The translations under genes and the position numbers were made by a program. From an uncultured Verrucomicrobiales bacterium (GTDB lineage Bacteria > Verrucomicrobiota > Verrucomicrobiia > Verrucomicrobiales > Akkermansiaceae): a stretch of 55,271 nt of DNA. The DNA lies in contig CALLLS010000030.1 in the NCBI GenBank assembly GCA_938008215.1, forward strand, positions 1 to 55,271, in the 5' to 3' direction. How positions within the stretch are numbered: the first letter of the stretch is position 1; each line of letters opens with the position of its first letter. The notes beneath the pieces were generated by a model that was not told the origin of the DNA, ran no database searches, and saw only the letters and a list, made by a program, of their open reading frames with translations. Below are positions 17,437 through 26,712 of the stretch, piece after piece.

Positions 17437-17970
17437 CTATATCTTAATAACGAATTTTTCAGAATCATTAGGTAAGCTTTCACGGGTAATTTCAGCATCT
17501 TTATGGCCGTATTCCTCTAAGCAACCGCGGACTAGCCCCTCACAAAGATCCTCAAAGTGTCGTGCAGAAGTATAAATCATTTCAAGCTCATTAGCAGAGA
17601 CTCTTTTGCACTTAAAGTTAGGAAGTTCCGCATCTGGATAAAGCTTTCTTACTTCTACATGAATATATTGCTCCACAGATTCCAGGAAATCTAAAGGATG
17701 GGTGACGCCCTCAGCATACGTTGGATATGATGAGTTCAAAACCTTAAATAGATATGCTCCAAAGGTTTTTAAAAGTAATGGAACCTCTATACCCGTTTCT
17801 TTGCTGAGATTAGAAACCAGAGAGACTATCTCCGTATGGGGATAGGTTCCAACCGCGGTGTATGCTCCACCTGACGGCAGATCACTAGCTTCAATAATAG
17901 TATCTACGGTATCAAACCCAAAAGAGCTCTCCACCATCTCTAAAAATTTAGTAAAAACGACGCCTTTCAT
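17437..17970 (-). CDS. H-NOX haem nitric-oxide/oxygen-binding sensor protein
   Basis: This 177-aa stand-alone H-NOX domain begins MKGVVFTKFLEMVE. It carries the proximal haem ligand His104 in QYIHVEV and the haem-propionate-binding Y-x-S-x-R motif at 133-137 (YTSAR), in the right spacing. The region LYPDAELPNF also matches the family. Bacterial H-NOX proteins bind NO (sometimes O2) and switch a partner kinase or cyclase. It overlaps the upstream regulator gene by 4 bp and is followed after 12 bp by a hybrid kinase, so the partner is almost certainly that kinase. Confidence 0.9.
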   Translation of the reverse strand: MKGVVFTKFLEMVESSFGFDTVDTIIEASDLPSGGAYTAVGTYPHTEIVSLVSNLSKETGIEVPLLLKTFGAYLFKVLNSSYPTYAEGVTHPLDFLESVEQYIHVEVRKLYPDAELPNFKCKRVSANELEMIYTSARHFEDLCEGLVRGCLEEYGHKDAEITRESLPNDSEKFVIKI

Positions 17971-19334
17971 GCTCCTATATTATACTTTGTAAATTTGTTA
18001 TAAATGGTTTTTTCTGTGATGCCTAGCAGTCTGGCTGCCTTCGCTTTATTCCCGCCAGACTGTTCTAAGGTTTGTAAAATAGCTGCTTTCTCTATCTCCC
18101 TTAAAGGGATGCCTCCGAGCCCAGTAGGAACAGAATACTCCTCCCCCGATCCTGCGGAATGAAGCTCAAAAAAATGGTCTACCTCTAGGTTTTCATCTCC
18201 AGACATAATCCATGCACGCTCTAAGGCGTTTTCTAGCTCACGCACATTACCTGGCCATTGATATTTCTGGAGCGCTTCTATCGTTTTAATTCCGCACTTT
18301 TTCCCTTTCTTACCGTAGCGTGAATTGATCTTTGATAAGATGTGTTCGATTAAAGCTGGCAACTCAGAGAGACGCTCTCTCAAAGGAGGAATCTCCAGCG
18401 GGAAAACATTCAAACGGTAATATAAATCTTCTCGAAAGCTCCCCTCAGCGATTTTCTCTTCAAAGTTTATGTTAGTGGCGGCGATGATCCGCACATCACT
18501 TTTCACCGCTTTTTCACTCCCTACTGGGTAGTATTCACCATCCTGGAGAACATTTAAAAGCTTAGGCTGTAAATCAATCGGCAATTCTCCTAGCTCATCC
18601 AAAAATAGGGTCCCCCCACGTGCCGCTTCTATCTTCCCTGCGCGCTTCGTCTTCGCCCCAGTAAATGCTCCTTTTTCATGCCCGAAGAGTTCTGACTCTA
18701 GTAACTCTCTCGGCAGAGCTGGGCAACTCACCGTGATAAATGGCTTATCTGTTCTTGGGCTCATACTATGGATCATCCGCGCGAAAAGCCCCTTACCCAC
18801 TCCACTCTCCCCAGTTAATAAAACGGAGGTGTCAAGTGGTGCTACTTTTTTCACCATCTCCACCAGTGCTTTAGTAGCCTTTGCCTCTGCTACCACACCA
18901 CTTACCTCACTAACTTGAGGCTCACTAAAAGTTGTCAGGATCTGATTCTCCTTTTGGATCTCGTGGAATTTTTTTGCTTTATAGAGGGAGGCAAAAAGCT
19001 CCTCAGGATCAAAGGGCTTCGTTAAATAATCAAAGGCGCCTTGCTTCATTGCTTGCACCGCTTGCTCCACTTCACTTGCTCCAGATAAAATAACAGTGGA
19101 AATGGTAGGGTGATACTCTTGGAGATAATCGAGACATTTGATGCCATTCCAGCCTGGCATATGCAGGTCTAAGAGAATCACTTCCACACCATCATGGAGG
19201 CTCTTCATAGCCGTTTCTCCATCTTCGAACTCGGATGCTGCCACCCCTCTCATTTTAGCATGATGAAGAACAAGATTACGTAACACCTTATCATCATCCA
19301 CAATGACAAGTTTAGCTACTGTAGGGTTACACAT
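17967..19334 (-). CDS. Sigma-54-dependent response regulator (NtrC family)
   Basis: This is a three-domain activator: receiver (phosphoacceptor Asp56 in LLDLHMPGWNG), AAA+ domain (Walker A TGESGVGKG, sigma-54 contact GAFTGA, LFLDELGELP) and a C-terminal Fis-type helix-turn-helix (NKAAARLLGITEKTIYNKF, with one K shown loosely). I chose ATG 19334, since the receiver begins directly with AKLVIVDDD; 19370 is an alternative start. Its 3' end overlaps the H-NOX start by 4 bp. It should be the transcriptional output of the HPt/H-NOX/kinase relay. I did not find a clear sigma-54 promoter next to it. Confidence 0.92.
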   Translation of the reverse strand: MCNPTVAKLVIVDDDKVLRNLVLHHAKMRGVAASEFEDGETAMKSLHDGVEVILLDLHMPGWNGIKCLDYLQEYHPTISTVILSGASEVEQAVQAMKQGAFDYLTKPFDPEELFASLYKAKKFHEIQKENQILTTFSEPQVSEVSGVVAEAKATKALVEMVKKVAPLDTSVLLTGESGVGKGLFARMIHSMSPRTDKPFITVSCPALPRELLESELFGHEKGAFTGAKTKRAGKIEAARGGTLFLDELGELPIDLQPKLLNVLQDGEYYPVGSEKAVKSDVRIIAATNINFEEKIAEGSFREDLYYRLNVFPLEIPPLRERLSELPALIEHILSKINSRYGKKGKKCGIKTIEALQKYQWPGNVRELENALERAWIMSGDENLEVDHFFELHSAGSGEEYSVPTGLGGIPLREIEKAAILQTLEQSGGNKAKAARLLGITEKTIYNKFTKYNIGA

Positions 19335-19381
19335 CACAATCACATTGCATGAAAACTGAAATAAATACAATTGAATTTTAA

Positions 19382-19397
19382 GGCGAAAGGATTCGCC
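19382..19397 (-). terminator. Hairpin between the HPt and response-regulator genes
   Basis: GGCGAA-4 nt-TTCGCC is a perfect 6-bp stem in the 111-bp gap between the HPt gene and the sigma-54 regulator. In the reading direction it is followed by an AT-rich but not T-only stretch, so it may be a weak terminator, an attenuator or a processing site. Confidence 0.3.
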
Positions 19398-19445
19398 GAT
19401 TTACCTCATTAAAAAAAACTCCGGGCTCTTAAAGCTATCCGAGAC

Positions 19446-19778
19446 TTAAGCTCCTATTTCCTTTCCTAAAAGAATGTCTAATTCACCCAGAGAACTCTCT
19501 GTTAACTCTCTCAGCACCCTTATATCATCGACACTTAATTGAGCATGCTCTAGCTCTGCTATCCTTTCATTCAATGCCTTCATCCCAAAGGTAGCAGATG
19601 TTCCTTTAAGCTGGTGTAAAACCTCCCGAGAAGATTCTGGCTCTATCTCTGGAATGGTGTTTTCTAAATCAGAAAGCTTTTGCGTAAAGTCCTCCTTAAA
19701 GCTTTCTAATAATTCCTTTACTGCCTCTGCACCACAAGAGGCAATTGCCGAAAATTGCGCTGAGTCAATGAGTGTCAT
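19446..19778 (-). CDS. Histidine phosphotransfer (HPt) protein
   Basis: This 110-aa all-helical protein carries the HPt motif LHQLKGTSATFGM with the phosphorylatable His55. HPt proteins shuttle phosphate from a hybrid kinase's receiver to a final response regulator. It lies directly upstream of the sigma-54 regulator, H-NOX and hybrid kinase genes on the same strand, so it supplies the missing link of a four-step relay (kinase His to receiver Asp to HPt His to regulator Asp). Confidence is good because motif and context agree. Confidence 0.85.
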   Translation of the reverse strand: MTLIDSAQFSAIASCGAEAVKELLESFKEDFTQKLSDLENTIPEIEPESSREVLHQLKGTSATFGMKALNERIAELEHAQLSVDDIRVLRELTESSLGELDILLGKEIGA

Positions 19779-19794
19779 AGATAATAATATGTGT

Positions 19795-20523
19795 TCAAAC
19801 CGCTCCGTATCGGCGATCTCTTATTTTGTATTGCTCGATGGCATCGTAAAACTGTGCTTTTCTAAATTCAGGCCAGTTCACCTTCGTGATGACCATCTCC
19901 GCATAACTCAGCTGCCAAAGGAGGAAGTTAGAAAGACGAAACTCCCCCGACGTGCGAACTAAGAGATCAGGATCAGGAAAGTCTGCAGTGTAAAGATGCT
20001 GAGAGAAAAGCTCATTATCTACTTCTTGAATACTAATTTTACCCGCGGAAACTTCCATCGCAATGTCTCTAGCAGCATCTACGATTTCTTCTCGAGAGCC
20101 ATAGGAAAGAGAAAGAATGAGGTTTAACTTCGTGTTCCCTTTCGTCTTCTCCAAAGCTTTTTCTAGAGCCGAACGCGTTTTTTTAGGGAGACGATCTAGC
20201 TTCCCAATAGCATGAAGGCGGATCCCTTGTTTACTCATTTCCTTTACTTTCGTCTTCAGGAACTGCTCAAGAAGTGTCATAAGCCCATCTATTTCATGCC
20301 TAGGTCGCTTCCAATTCTCAGAAGAAAAGGCATAAAGAGTAAGATATTCGATCCCTTTCTCTAGACAAACTTCTGCAGCGGCACGGACTGACTCTGCACC
20401 AGCTCTATGCCCCTCTAACCGAGGAAGCCCTCGCTCCTTTGCCCAACGCCCGTTACCATCCATGATAATGGCAACGTGTTTTAAGGAGTTCTCCAAGTCT
20501 GAACCTAAAGGATGAGCGGACAT
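19795..20523 (-). CDS. uppS: Isoprenyl transferase (undecaprenyl diphosphate synthase)
   Basis: This cis-prenyltransferase makes the C55 lipid carrier for peptidoglycan and O-antigen. The 242-aa protein has the family signature HVAIIMDGNGRWAKERG with catalytic Asp, then GHRAGAESVR, YAFSSENWKRP and the C-terminal DLLVRTSGEFRLSNFLLWQ. Its length is normal. The usual cdsA neighbour is absent. It lies 16 bp upstream of the HPt gene on the same strand, so it may be transcribed into the signalling operon. Confidence 0.94.
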   Translation of the reverse strand: MSAHPLGSDLENSLKHVAIIMDGNGRWAKERGLPRLEGHRAGAESVRAAAEVCLEKGIEYLTLYAFSSENWKRPRHEIDGLMTLLEQFLKTKVKEMSKQGIRLHAIGKLDRLPKKTRSALEKALEKTKGNTKLNLILSLSYGSREEIVDAARDIAMEVSAGKISIQEVDNELFSQHLYTADFPDPDLLVRTSGEFRLSNFLLWQLSYAEMVITKVNWPEFRKAQFYDAIEQYKIRDRRYGAV

Positions 20524-20612
20524 ATACTTATAATGATTAACGTTTTATATCCAGCGATACATAAAATTCAATTTATTTTGAATTCTGCATCAAAACGGCA
20601 TTTAAATTATCC

Positions 20613-21206
20613 TTAAACGTAAGGTAAAGCCTCTGCTGTTTTCTCAATTGCAGCGCCATTACTCATCAGCTCCGTAAGCGGATCAAATCTTCCGCTTGTA
20701 AGAGCCATCTTCGCTGAGCTTGGTAACTCGACAGGAAAACTTTTATCTGCATAGCTCACTTTAAGGGCTTCTAGATCAATGCTTACTTCTGTCTCTGGAT
20801 TCTCGGCAACATAAGCGGATAACGCACTAATGTCCTCACTAGATGCACTTACACATGGCATCCCAAGCGTGATGGAATTCCCAAAGAAAATCTCCGCAAA
20901 AGATTCGGCAATAATGGCACGGAATCCGTTTCTATAAATCGACTGTGGAGCGTGCTCACGTGATGATCCGCACCCAAAGTTTTCCCCGGTAAGGATAATA
21001 CTCGCTTCCGCATGTTTAGGAGCATTGAGAGGGTGATCGGTGAGTTCTCCAGTGTTCGGGTTCACTTTCACGTCATAGAACATCCCTTCTGCAAGGTCAT
21101 CAAAGGTGACGCACTTCATAAATTTAGCAGGAATGATACGATCTGTGTCGATGTCATTTCCAGCTACGGTAACGGCTTTTCCAACTACGGTTTTTATTTC
21201 AGACAT
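20613..21206 (-). CDS. leuD: 3-isopropylmalate dehydratase small subunit
   Basis: The small swivel subunit of isopropylmalate isomerase works in leucine synthesis together with LeuC. The 197-aa protein contains the substrate-specifying NDIDTDRIIPAKFMK, the loop GENFGCGSSREHAPQ, and FAEIFFGNSITLGMP. Its start lies 18 bp after the leuC stop. Together the two subunits convert 2-isopropylmalate to 3-isopropylmalate. Confidence 0.95.
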   Translation of the reverse strand: MSEIKTVVGKAVTVAGNDIDTDRIIPAKFMKCVTFDDLAEGMFYDVKVNPNTGELTDHPLNAPKHAEASIILTGENFGCGSSREHAPQSIYRNGFRAIIAESFAEIFFGNSITLGMPCVSASSEDISALSAYVAENPETEVSIDLEALKVSYADKSFPVELPSSAKMALTSGRFDPLTELMSNGAAIEKTAEALPYV

Positions 21207-21224
21207 GGTAATAAATCTTTTAAA

Positions 21225-22637
21225 TTATGCTACGTCAAAGACCTCTCTGGCGTCTGCAAGCTCTCCTTTCACAGCGGCAGCTACTACCATCACTGGTGAC
21301 ATTAGCACGGTTCGCCCGATGGAGCTTCCCTGACGCCCTTTAAAGTTTCGGTTAGAGGAGGATGCGCAAATCTGATCCCCAATGAGTTTATCTGGATTCA
21401 TTGCAAGACACATAGAGCACCCTGCCTCACGCCATTCAAAGCCAGCCTCTTCAAAAACCTTATCTATCCCTTCTTGCTTGCATTGAATCGCGGTGATTTG
21501 TGAACCAGGAACGGCAATCGCCTTAATCCCATCAGCCACCTTATGCCCTTTAAGATATTTAGCCGCTTCACGGAAGTCTGAGAGACGCCCATTCGTGCAA
21601 GAACCAAGAAAGGCTACATCAATTTTAGTCCCTTTAATAGGTGCTCCTGCAGGAAGCTTCATATATTCTAGAGCTTCTTCAAATGATGCTTTCTCGGCGG
21701 TAGAAGTCGCATTTTTAGGATCTGGGATTAATTCTCCTATGCTGATTCCTTGATCTGGAGAAACGCCCCATGTCACTGTGGGTTCAATGTCGGCGGCGTT
21801 AATTTCGACCACATCATCATACACTGCGTCCGCATCTGATGCCAAAGATTTCCAATACTCTACGCGCTCCTGCCATGCCTCACCTTTCGGACTGTAAGGA
21901 CGCCCTTCTAAGAAATCAAAGGTCGTCTGGTCTGGGTTCACATAGCCACATCGCGCACCACCTTCGATCGCCATGTTACAAATAGTCATGCGTTCTTCCA
22001 TCGTGAAATTATCAAACGTACTTCCACAATACTCATATGCGAATCCGATCCCTCCCTTCGCACCTAGTAGCCTCATAATGTGGAGAGAGACATCTTTCGC
22101 ATACACGCCTGGACGAAGCTTACCATCCACTTTCACCTTACGCACCTTAAGCTTAGCCATTGCTATGGTTTGCGTCGCAAGGAGATCTCGAACCTGCGTC
22201 GTTCCAATTCCGAACGCAATTGCACCGAATGCTCCATGCGTTGCGGTATGAGAATCTCCACATGCGATTGTCATTCCTGGCTGTGTAATCCCTTGTTCTG
22301 GACCAACAACATGGACGATCCCCTGCTTCCCTGAGGCAAGGTCGAAATAGGTAATGCCAAACTCATCCGCATTCTTACGAAGCTCCTGAAGCATCTTTTC
22401 GGCCAAAGGGTCACTAAGAGGGCTGGATTGATCATCCGTTGGGACGATGTGATCCACAGTCGCAAAGGTACGCTCTGGATACTTCACCTTGATGCCTTTG
22501 TCTCTTAACATCCCAAAAGCTTGAGGAGAAGTCACCTCATGAATCAAATGAGTTCCGATGAATAATTGTGTGCGTCCATCTGATAACGTCCCTACGTTAT
22601 GCGCTTCCCAAACTTTTTCATAAAGAGTCTTACCCAT
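21225..22637 (-). CDS. leuC: 3-isopropylmalate dehydratase large subunit
   Basis: This 470-aa aconitase-family subunit carries the [4Fe-4S] cluster through the cysteines in GSCTNGR and GCSMCLAMN. The motifs [20 protein letters not shown] and [11 protein letters not shown] are conserved. leuC-leuD form a two-gene operon read from a good promoter at 22673-22702. No other leucine genes (leuA, leuB) are visible in the window. Confidence 0.95.
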   Translation of the reverse strand: MGKTLYEKVWEAHNVGTLSDGRTQLFIGTHLIHEVTSPQAFGMLRDKGIKVKYPERTFATVDHIVPTDDQSSPLSDPLAEKMLQELRKNADEFGITYFDLASGKQGIVHVVGPEQGITQPGMTIACGDSHTATHGAFGAIAFGIGTTQVRDLLATQTIAMAKLKVRKVKVDGKLRPGVYAKDVSLHIMRLLGAKGGIGFAYEYCGSTFDNFTMEERMTICNMAIEGGARCGYVNPDQTTFDFLEGRPYSPKGEAWQERVEYWKSLASDADAVYDDVVEINAADIEPTVTWGVSPDQGISIGELIPDPKNATSTAEKASFEEALEYMKLPAGAPIKGTKIDVAFLGSCTNGRLSDFREAAKYLKGHKVADGIKAIAVPGSQITAIQCKQEGIDKVFEEAGFEWREAGCSMCLAMNPDKLIGDQICASSSNRNFKGRQGSSIGRTVLMSPVMVVAAAVKGELADAREVFDVA

Positions 22638-22672
22638 GGCTAATATTTGTTAATCCCTCTGGAAGGGGTTTC

Positions 22673-22702
22673 TTTATAAGGAGGTGCATAGATGGAAGTC
22701 AA
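22673..22702 (-). promoter_or_regulatory. Sigma-70-type promoter for leuCD
   Basis: Reading leftward, TTGACT (22702-22697) and TATAAA (22678-22673) are separated by 18 bp, and leuC begins about 35 bp further on. It is one of the clearest promoters in the window. A short GC hairpin (CCCT/AGGG) sits in the leader just before the leuC start. Confidence 0.6.
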
Positions 22703-22785
22703 ACTTTCTTAAAGGGCCTGAAGAAAACTTTCTTTTAAACCTAAAAATTTCATCTACCCTTTTTTACTAAAGAGCCAATTACGCC

Positions 22786-23670
22786 ATGATAAAGCTTAGC
22801 ATATTACTTACCCTAATTCCTTTCTTACTACTTGCTGAGCAACCTCAAACAGAAGAAGTCCCGCTTACGGAAAAGGAATGGATGGCAAAGTTTGAAAAGG
22901 AGATAGATCGACGCACGGGTGAAATCGCTCTGCTAAATGGCAAGGTTAAGCTAAACGTCCCAAACGAGTTTTACTATCTGGATGCTGAAGATACCAAGCG
23001 TGTCCTAGAAGAGGCATGGGGAAACCCTCCATCAAAGTCATCGCTTCTTGGAATGCTCTTCCCTTTAAAACATTCTCCATTAGATCTAGATGCTTGGGGC
23101 GTAACAATAGACTACTCTGATGATGGCTATGTAAATGACGCTGGTGAGAGCGAGCTGGACTACGGCAAGATCTTCAAAACCATGAAGAAAGAGGCTAAAA
23201 AATCTAACAAGGCTCGTAAAAAAAAGGGGTATGGAAAGATCCAACTACTAGGATGGGCTGAGCCTCCAATTTACGACAATGCAGGTAAAAAGCTCTATTG
23301 GGGGAATTACAAAAAACTAGAACGCACGGGAGAAAACATTCTAGATTATAATCTCCGTATATTAGGGAAAGAGGGTTACCTTATAATGAACTTTGTCGCT
23401 AGTATAGATCAGCTTAACCAAGTCAAGGAAGCTCGCCCCACAATTCTTGAGATGGCTAATTTTTCAGAGGGTAATACATATGCCGAACATAAGCCAGGAA
23501 TAGATAAAACTGCTGAATATAACGTTAGTGGACTCGTTGCTGGTAAGGTTGTGGAAAAATCAGGTATTTTAATCAAGCTCCTGCTCCTCATTAAAAAGTT
23601 CTGGGTTGTTCCCGCTATTGCTCTTACTGTAGTTATAACAAAAGCCATGAAGCGCGCTAAAAATGCATAA
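22786..23670 (+). CDS. DUF2167 family membrane protein
   Basis: This 294-aa protein has an N-terminal signal/TM segment (ILLTLIPFLLLAEQ). The large extracytoplasmic domain carries the DUF2167 signatures GYVNDAGES, DYGKIFKTM, GWAEPPIYDNAGKKLYWG and NYNLRILG-like NLRILGKEGY. A C-terminal TM helix (FWVVPAIALTVVI) and a basic tail follow. The family's function is not known; members are membrane proteins in many Gram-negatives. It stands alone, divergent from leuC. The last ~30 residues are shorter than in many relatives. Confidence 0.75.
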   Translation: MIKLSILLTLIPFLLLAEQPQTEEVPLTEKEWMAKFEKEIDRRTGEIALLNGKVKLNVPNEFYYLDAEDTKRVLEEAWGNPPSKSSLLGMLFPLKHSPLDLDAWGVTIDYSDDGYVNDAGESELDYGKIFKTMKKEAKKSNKARKKKGYGKIQLLGWAEPPIYDNAGKKLYWGNYKKLERTGENILDYNLRILGKEGYLIMNFVASIDQLNQVKEARPTILEMANFSEGNTYAEHKPGIDKTAEYNVSGLVAGKVVEKSGILIKLLLLIKKFWVVPAIALTVVITKAMKRAKNA

Positions 23671-23809
23671 CGCCTGATTTATTTCCTTTTACTCAATACG
23701 ATCCTAAATCCTGTAGAAGAGTTCTTTTCCCTTTTTAGGTTGCTCGGACATTACAACCATATTGAAGAAGCAGCGAGCTCAAGCCTATAACTAATAAATG
23801 CAATTACTC

Positions 23810-23823
23810 AGTAAAGCTTTACT
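23810..23823. repeat. 14-bp perfect palindrome in the spacer before the DEAD-box helicase gene
   Basis: AGTAAAGCTTTACT is a perfect dyad in the 289-bp gap 23671-23959. It has the size of a dimeric repressor site. The rest of this gap shows no open frame or clear promoter. Confidence 0.3.
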
Positions 23824-23959
23824 CAAGCACTAGGCTAATTCTCACTGCTCCCATCAGTTATAAAAATGTCCTTAATAATAAGGCGTAACAATTAACAATA
23901 GAAAGTGCCTATTGAGCTTGCTCTCTGTTTAATCCTGTAGAGACTCACACGTATAATTC

Positions 23960-25336
23960 ATGGAGGAAAAAAATAAAGAAAAGAACATTACTCAAGCAAG
24001 CCCAGCTGATGATGCACATAAGGAAGCTAAAGTTCAAGAGGAAGAAGAAACTTCTAACGACTTAATTAAGCCTGAATCCAGAGCTGAAGAACAAGAATTC
24101 AATGATAGCCAAGATGCTTCTGTGCCTGAAGCACAAGTAATAACATTTGACGATTTAAAGCTTTCAGCACCCGTTTTAAAAGCTGTTAAGGAATCTGGAT
24201 ATGAAACGCCCACTCAAATCCAAAAAGATGCCATTCCCGCAATTTTGGAAGGGAAAGATGTTGTCGGGGCGTCACAAACCGGAACAGGGAAGACTGCGGC
24301 GTTTGCTCTTCCCTCCCTCTCTAAAATAGAAAAGATAGGTAAACCTCAGATTGTAGTCTTAGAGCCTACAAGAGAACTCGCGCATCAAGTAGCCGAGCAA
24401 TTTGAAAAATATGGGAAGCATACTGGATTATCTGTCGCTCTTCTCTATGGAGGAGTCAAATATGGAGAGCAGACGGAGGCATTAGAGAAAGGGGCGGACA
24501 TCGTTGTTGCTACTCCAGGACGTATCATTGATCACTTTTATCGCGGCACGATGAAATTTAGAGATCTGAAAATTCTTATCCTAGATGAGGTAGACCGCAT
24601 GCTTGATATGGGCTTTCTCCCTGCTGTCAGAAAGCTAGTAAACCTCTGCCCATGGGAAGGTCGCCAGACTCTTCTTTTCTCTGCTACCATGCCTCCTGCG
24701 ATTGAAACCTTTGCGCAGTGGTGCCTCGTGGATCCTAAAACAATCGAAGTCGCTCGCTCAAAAGTGGCAAGTTCGATTCGTCACGCATTTTACCCTGTGG
24801 CTGGCGAACAACGAGACGATCTCATTCTCGCGATTCTTAAAGACGTAGATTTCGAAAGCGTTATGATTTTCACACGGACGCGTAAGGAAGCTGACTCACT
24901 TACAGATTTACTCAAAAAAAATGGACACCCAAATGTAGCGGCTATGCATTCAGACATTCGCCAGCAAGACCGAACTAAAGCACTAAAAGGGTTTAAAGAA
25001 GGAACACATGATATCCTGGTGGCTACAGATGTCGCCGCACGTGGAATAGATATTTCCAGTGTTACTCATGTGATTAACTATCGGGTTCCTGAAAATCCAG
25101 ATGATTATGTCCATAGAATCGGGAGAACAGGGCGCGCAGCTAAAGAAGGAGATGCGTGCACCATTCTCACGGCAGATGAGCTCGACTATGCGAAGGCAGT
25201 GGAAGACCTGACCAAACAAAAAATTGAGCGTAAAAAAGTGGAGGATTTTGATTATGTTTACACAGCGCTTTTAGATGAGAGCCCTGCTCCACCACTACGT
25301 AAGAGACGTCCAGCACCCAAGCGTCGTCGTAGGTAA
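23960..25336 (+). CDS. DEAD-box ATP-dependent RNA helicase
   Basis: This 458-aa RNA helicase has an acidic, low-complexity N-terminal extension (~65 residues) before the core. Motifs are Q (TPTQIQKDAIP), I (SQTGTGKT), Ia (PTRELAHQ), II as DEVD rather than DEAD, III SAT, IV/V (ATDVAARGIDI) and VI (HRIGRTGR). A short Arg/Pro-rich basic tail ends the protein and probably binds RNA. It is RhlE-like in layout; the role in ribosome assembly or mRNA turnover is inferred from the family. RuvC follows after 18 bp. Confidence 0.92.
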   Translation: MEEKNKEKNITQASPADDAHKEAKVQEEEETSNDLIKPESRAEEQEFNDSQDASVPEAQVITFDDLKLSAPVLKAVKESGYETPTQIQKDAIPAILEGKDVVGASQTGTGKTAAFALPSLSKIEKIGKPQIVVLEPTRELAHQVAEQFEKYGKHTGLSVALLYGGVKYGEQTEALEKGADIVVATPGRIIDHFYRGTMKFRDLKILILDEVDRMLDMGFLPAVRKLVNLCPWEGRQTLLFSATMPPAIETFAQWCLVDPKTIEVARSKVASSIRHAFYPVAGEQRDDLILAILKDVDFESVMIFTRTRKEADSLTDLLKKNGHPNVAAMHSDIRQQDRTKALKGFKEGTHDILVATDVAARGIDISSVTHVINYRVPENPDDYVHRIGRTGRAAKEGDACTILTADELDYAKAVEDLTKQKIERKKVEDFDYVYTALLDESPAPPLRKRRPAPKRRRR

Positions 25337-25354
25337 TCGTCTTCTCGCTATTCT

Positions 25355-25858
25355 ATGAGAGTTCTGGCTGTAGACCCTGCTATTCGTAATACGGGCTACG
25401 CTATCTTAGAGGAAGACGGCGGCAAACCAAAGGTATTAGACTTTGGAGTGCTCAGTATCCCCACAAAATTAAAACAATCTCAAGCACTAGCAGCAGTAAG
25501 GTCTACTCTCTTTAACCAAATTAAAAAATGGGAGCCCGATGAAGTAGCCGTAGAAGGAATCATCTTCGTGCAAAGTATGAAGACTGCAATCTCAATGGGA
25601 GCCGCCCGTGCAGCGACTATGATAGCCGCTGCTGACTGCGGAATTAAAGTCTATGAATACGCCCCTAAAAAGGTGAAGCAGGCCGTCGTGGGTAATGGAA
25701 ATGCCAATAAAGACCAGGTAGCCTTCATGGTTCGTGCTCTTTTAGGACTCTCAGAAACTCCTCCACACGATGCCGCTGATGCTCTTGCAATAGGTATGGC
25801 TCACTTATACACAGCAGACCCACTGAAAGGAGCGATTCTTAAAAGAGCTGAAGTGTAA
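25355..25858 (+). CDS. ruvC: Crossover junction endodeoxyribonuclease
   Basis: RuvC resolves Holliday junctions by paired nicking with the RuvAB motor. The 167-aa protein begins MRVLAVDPAIRNTGYAI with the first catalytic Asp7. EVAVEGIIF supplies the Glu, and PHDAADALAIGMAHL holds the C-terminal acidic pair. Length is normal. The first motif has VDPAIRNTG where most have IDPGLRxTG, a mild variation. ruvA and ruvB are not in the window. Confidence 0.93.
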   Translation: MRVLAVDPAIRNTGYAILEEDGGKPKVLDFGVLSIPTKLKQSQALAAVRSTLFNQIKKWEPDEVAVEGIIFVQSMKTAISMGAARAATMIAAADCGIKVYEYAPKKVKQAVVGNGNANKDQVAFMVRALLGLSETPPHDAADALAIGMAHLYTADPLKGAILKRAEV

Positions 25859-25867
25859 TCTCACTCC

Positions 25868-26620
25868 CTAACGGAAAATATAATCGCGCCAATCTACAAA
25901 AATAGGGGCGGCTACAATTCTCATCACTCTTCCCTCTACAGAATTATCCTCGTCTTTTTCAATAGCGCTCACCGCATCATCAACGAATTCCACGCCTATT
26001 CTGTTTTTCAATTCTTGTGTGGTATGACTGTAGCTTCTTAAAAATTGACCACTATCTAAGTCTCTAATGGTATCGAAGTGCCGTTTCTCAACCGTTTCAA
26101 TATATTCATATAAGCCGCTTGTCCCTTTCGCTGTAGTTTTCACAGACGTTTTACTGGGTAGCCCTAAGACTTGCTCCACCTCAATCGGCGTCATTCCTAT
26201 CGCTAGCTCTTGTTTTTCTATCAGTTCCTTGACTAACATCTTACGCTCGTAAAGCTTTTGGAAGTGCTCTTTAAACTGAGGATCATTACACTCTAGAGCG
26301 TGTGGCGAAATCCAGCCTGTAATTCTACTATGTTTCGCTTCTCCCTTTATTTTAAAGGCTCTAACATCGAAGCCTATCAACTCACAAATAGTTCCTACTT
26401 TAGAAGTTCCCACTTTTTGTTTTCCATCCCGTGTTAAGAAAACAGGAAACTCTTCTTTTATCCTAAACTTAACATTCTCCGTCGTAATCTCTTCCCTGTA
26501 GACTACCTCTGGATCAGAGTTTAATGCGCTTTTCGTATCCTGTCTAAGCTCTGCGAAACTCTCCTGCACAATAAGTGTGACGACTAAAGCAATAATCGAA
26601 GGATAAAATAAAGAACGCAT
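25868..26620 (-). CDS. Secreted SH3-like/BamE-like hypothetical protein
   Basis: This 250-aa protein has a signal peptide (IIALVVTLIVQESFA). Residues ~55-110 look like a small SH3-type barrel (FPVFLTRDGKQKVGTSKVG to GWISPHALE). Residues ~140-165 contain IGMTPIEVEQVLGLPSKTS, the helix-turn signature of SmpA/BamE-like small domains. The C-terminal third is unassigned. A periplasmic role in envelope interaction is possible. I do not recognise a named family. It is convergent with ruvC. Confidence 0.6.
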   Translation of the reverse strand: MRSLFYPSIIALVVTLIVQESFAELRQDTKSALNSDPEVVYREEITTENVKFRIKEEFPVFLTRDGKQKVGTSKVGTICELIGFDVRAFKIKGEAKHSRITGWISPHALECNDPQFKEHFQKLYERKMLVKELIEKQELAIGMTPIEVEQVLGLPSKTSVKTTAKGTSGLYEYIETVEKRHFDTIRDLDSGQFLRSYSHTTQELKNRIGVEFVDDAVSAIEKDEDNSVEGRVMRIVAAPIFVDWRDYIFR

Positions 26621-26712
26621 GAATTTTACAATGTAAATTTAAAGTATCGCAGAACCCCAAAAACAAAAATAAAAAAATTCGACGCGGGGGCAATTGCAAT
26701 AAATACTAAGAC

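Noticed and set aside
24590-24601. DEVD instead of DEAD in the RNA helicase as a loss of function
   Set aside because: DEVD and DExD variants are common and active in this family; all other motifs are intact.
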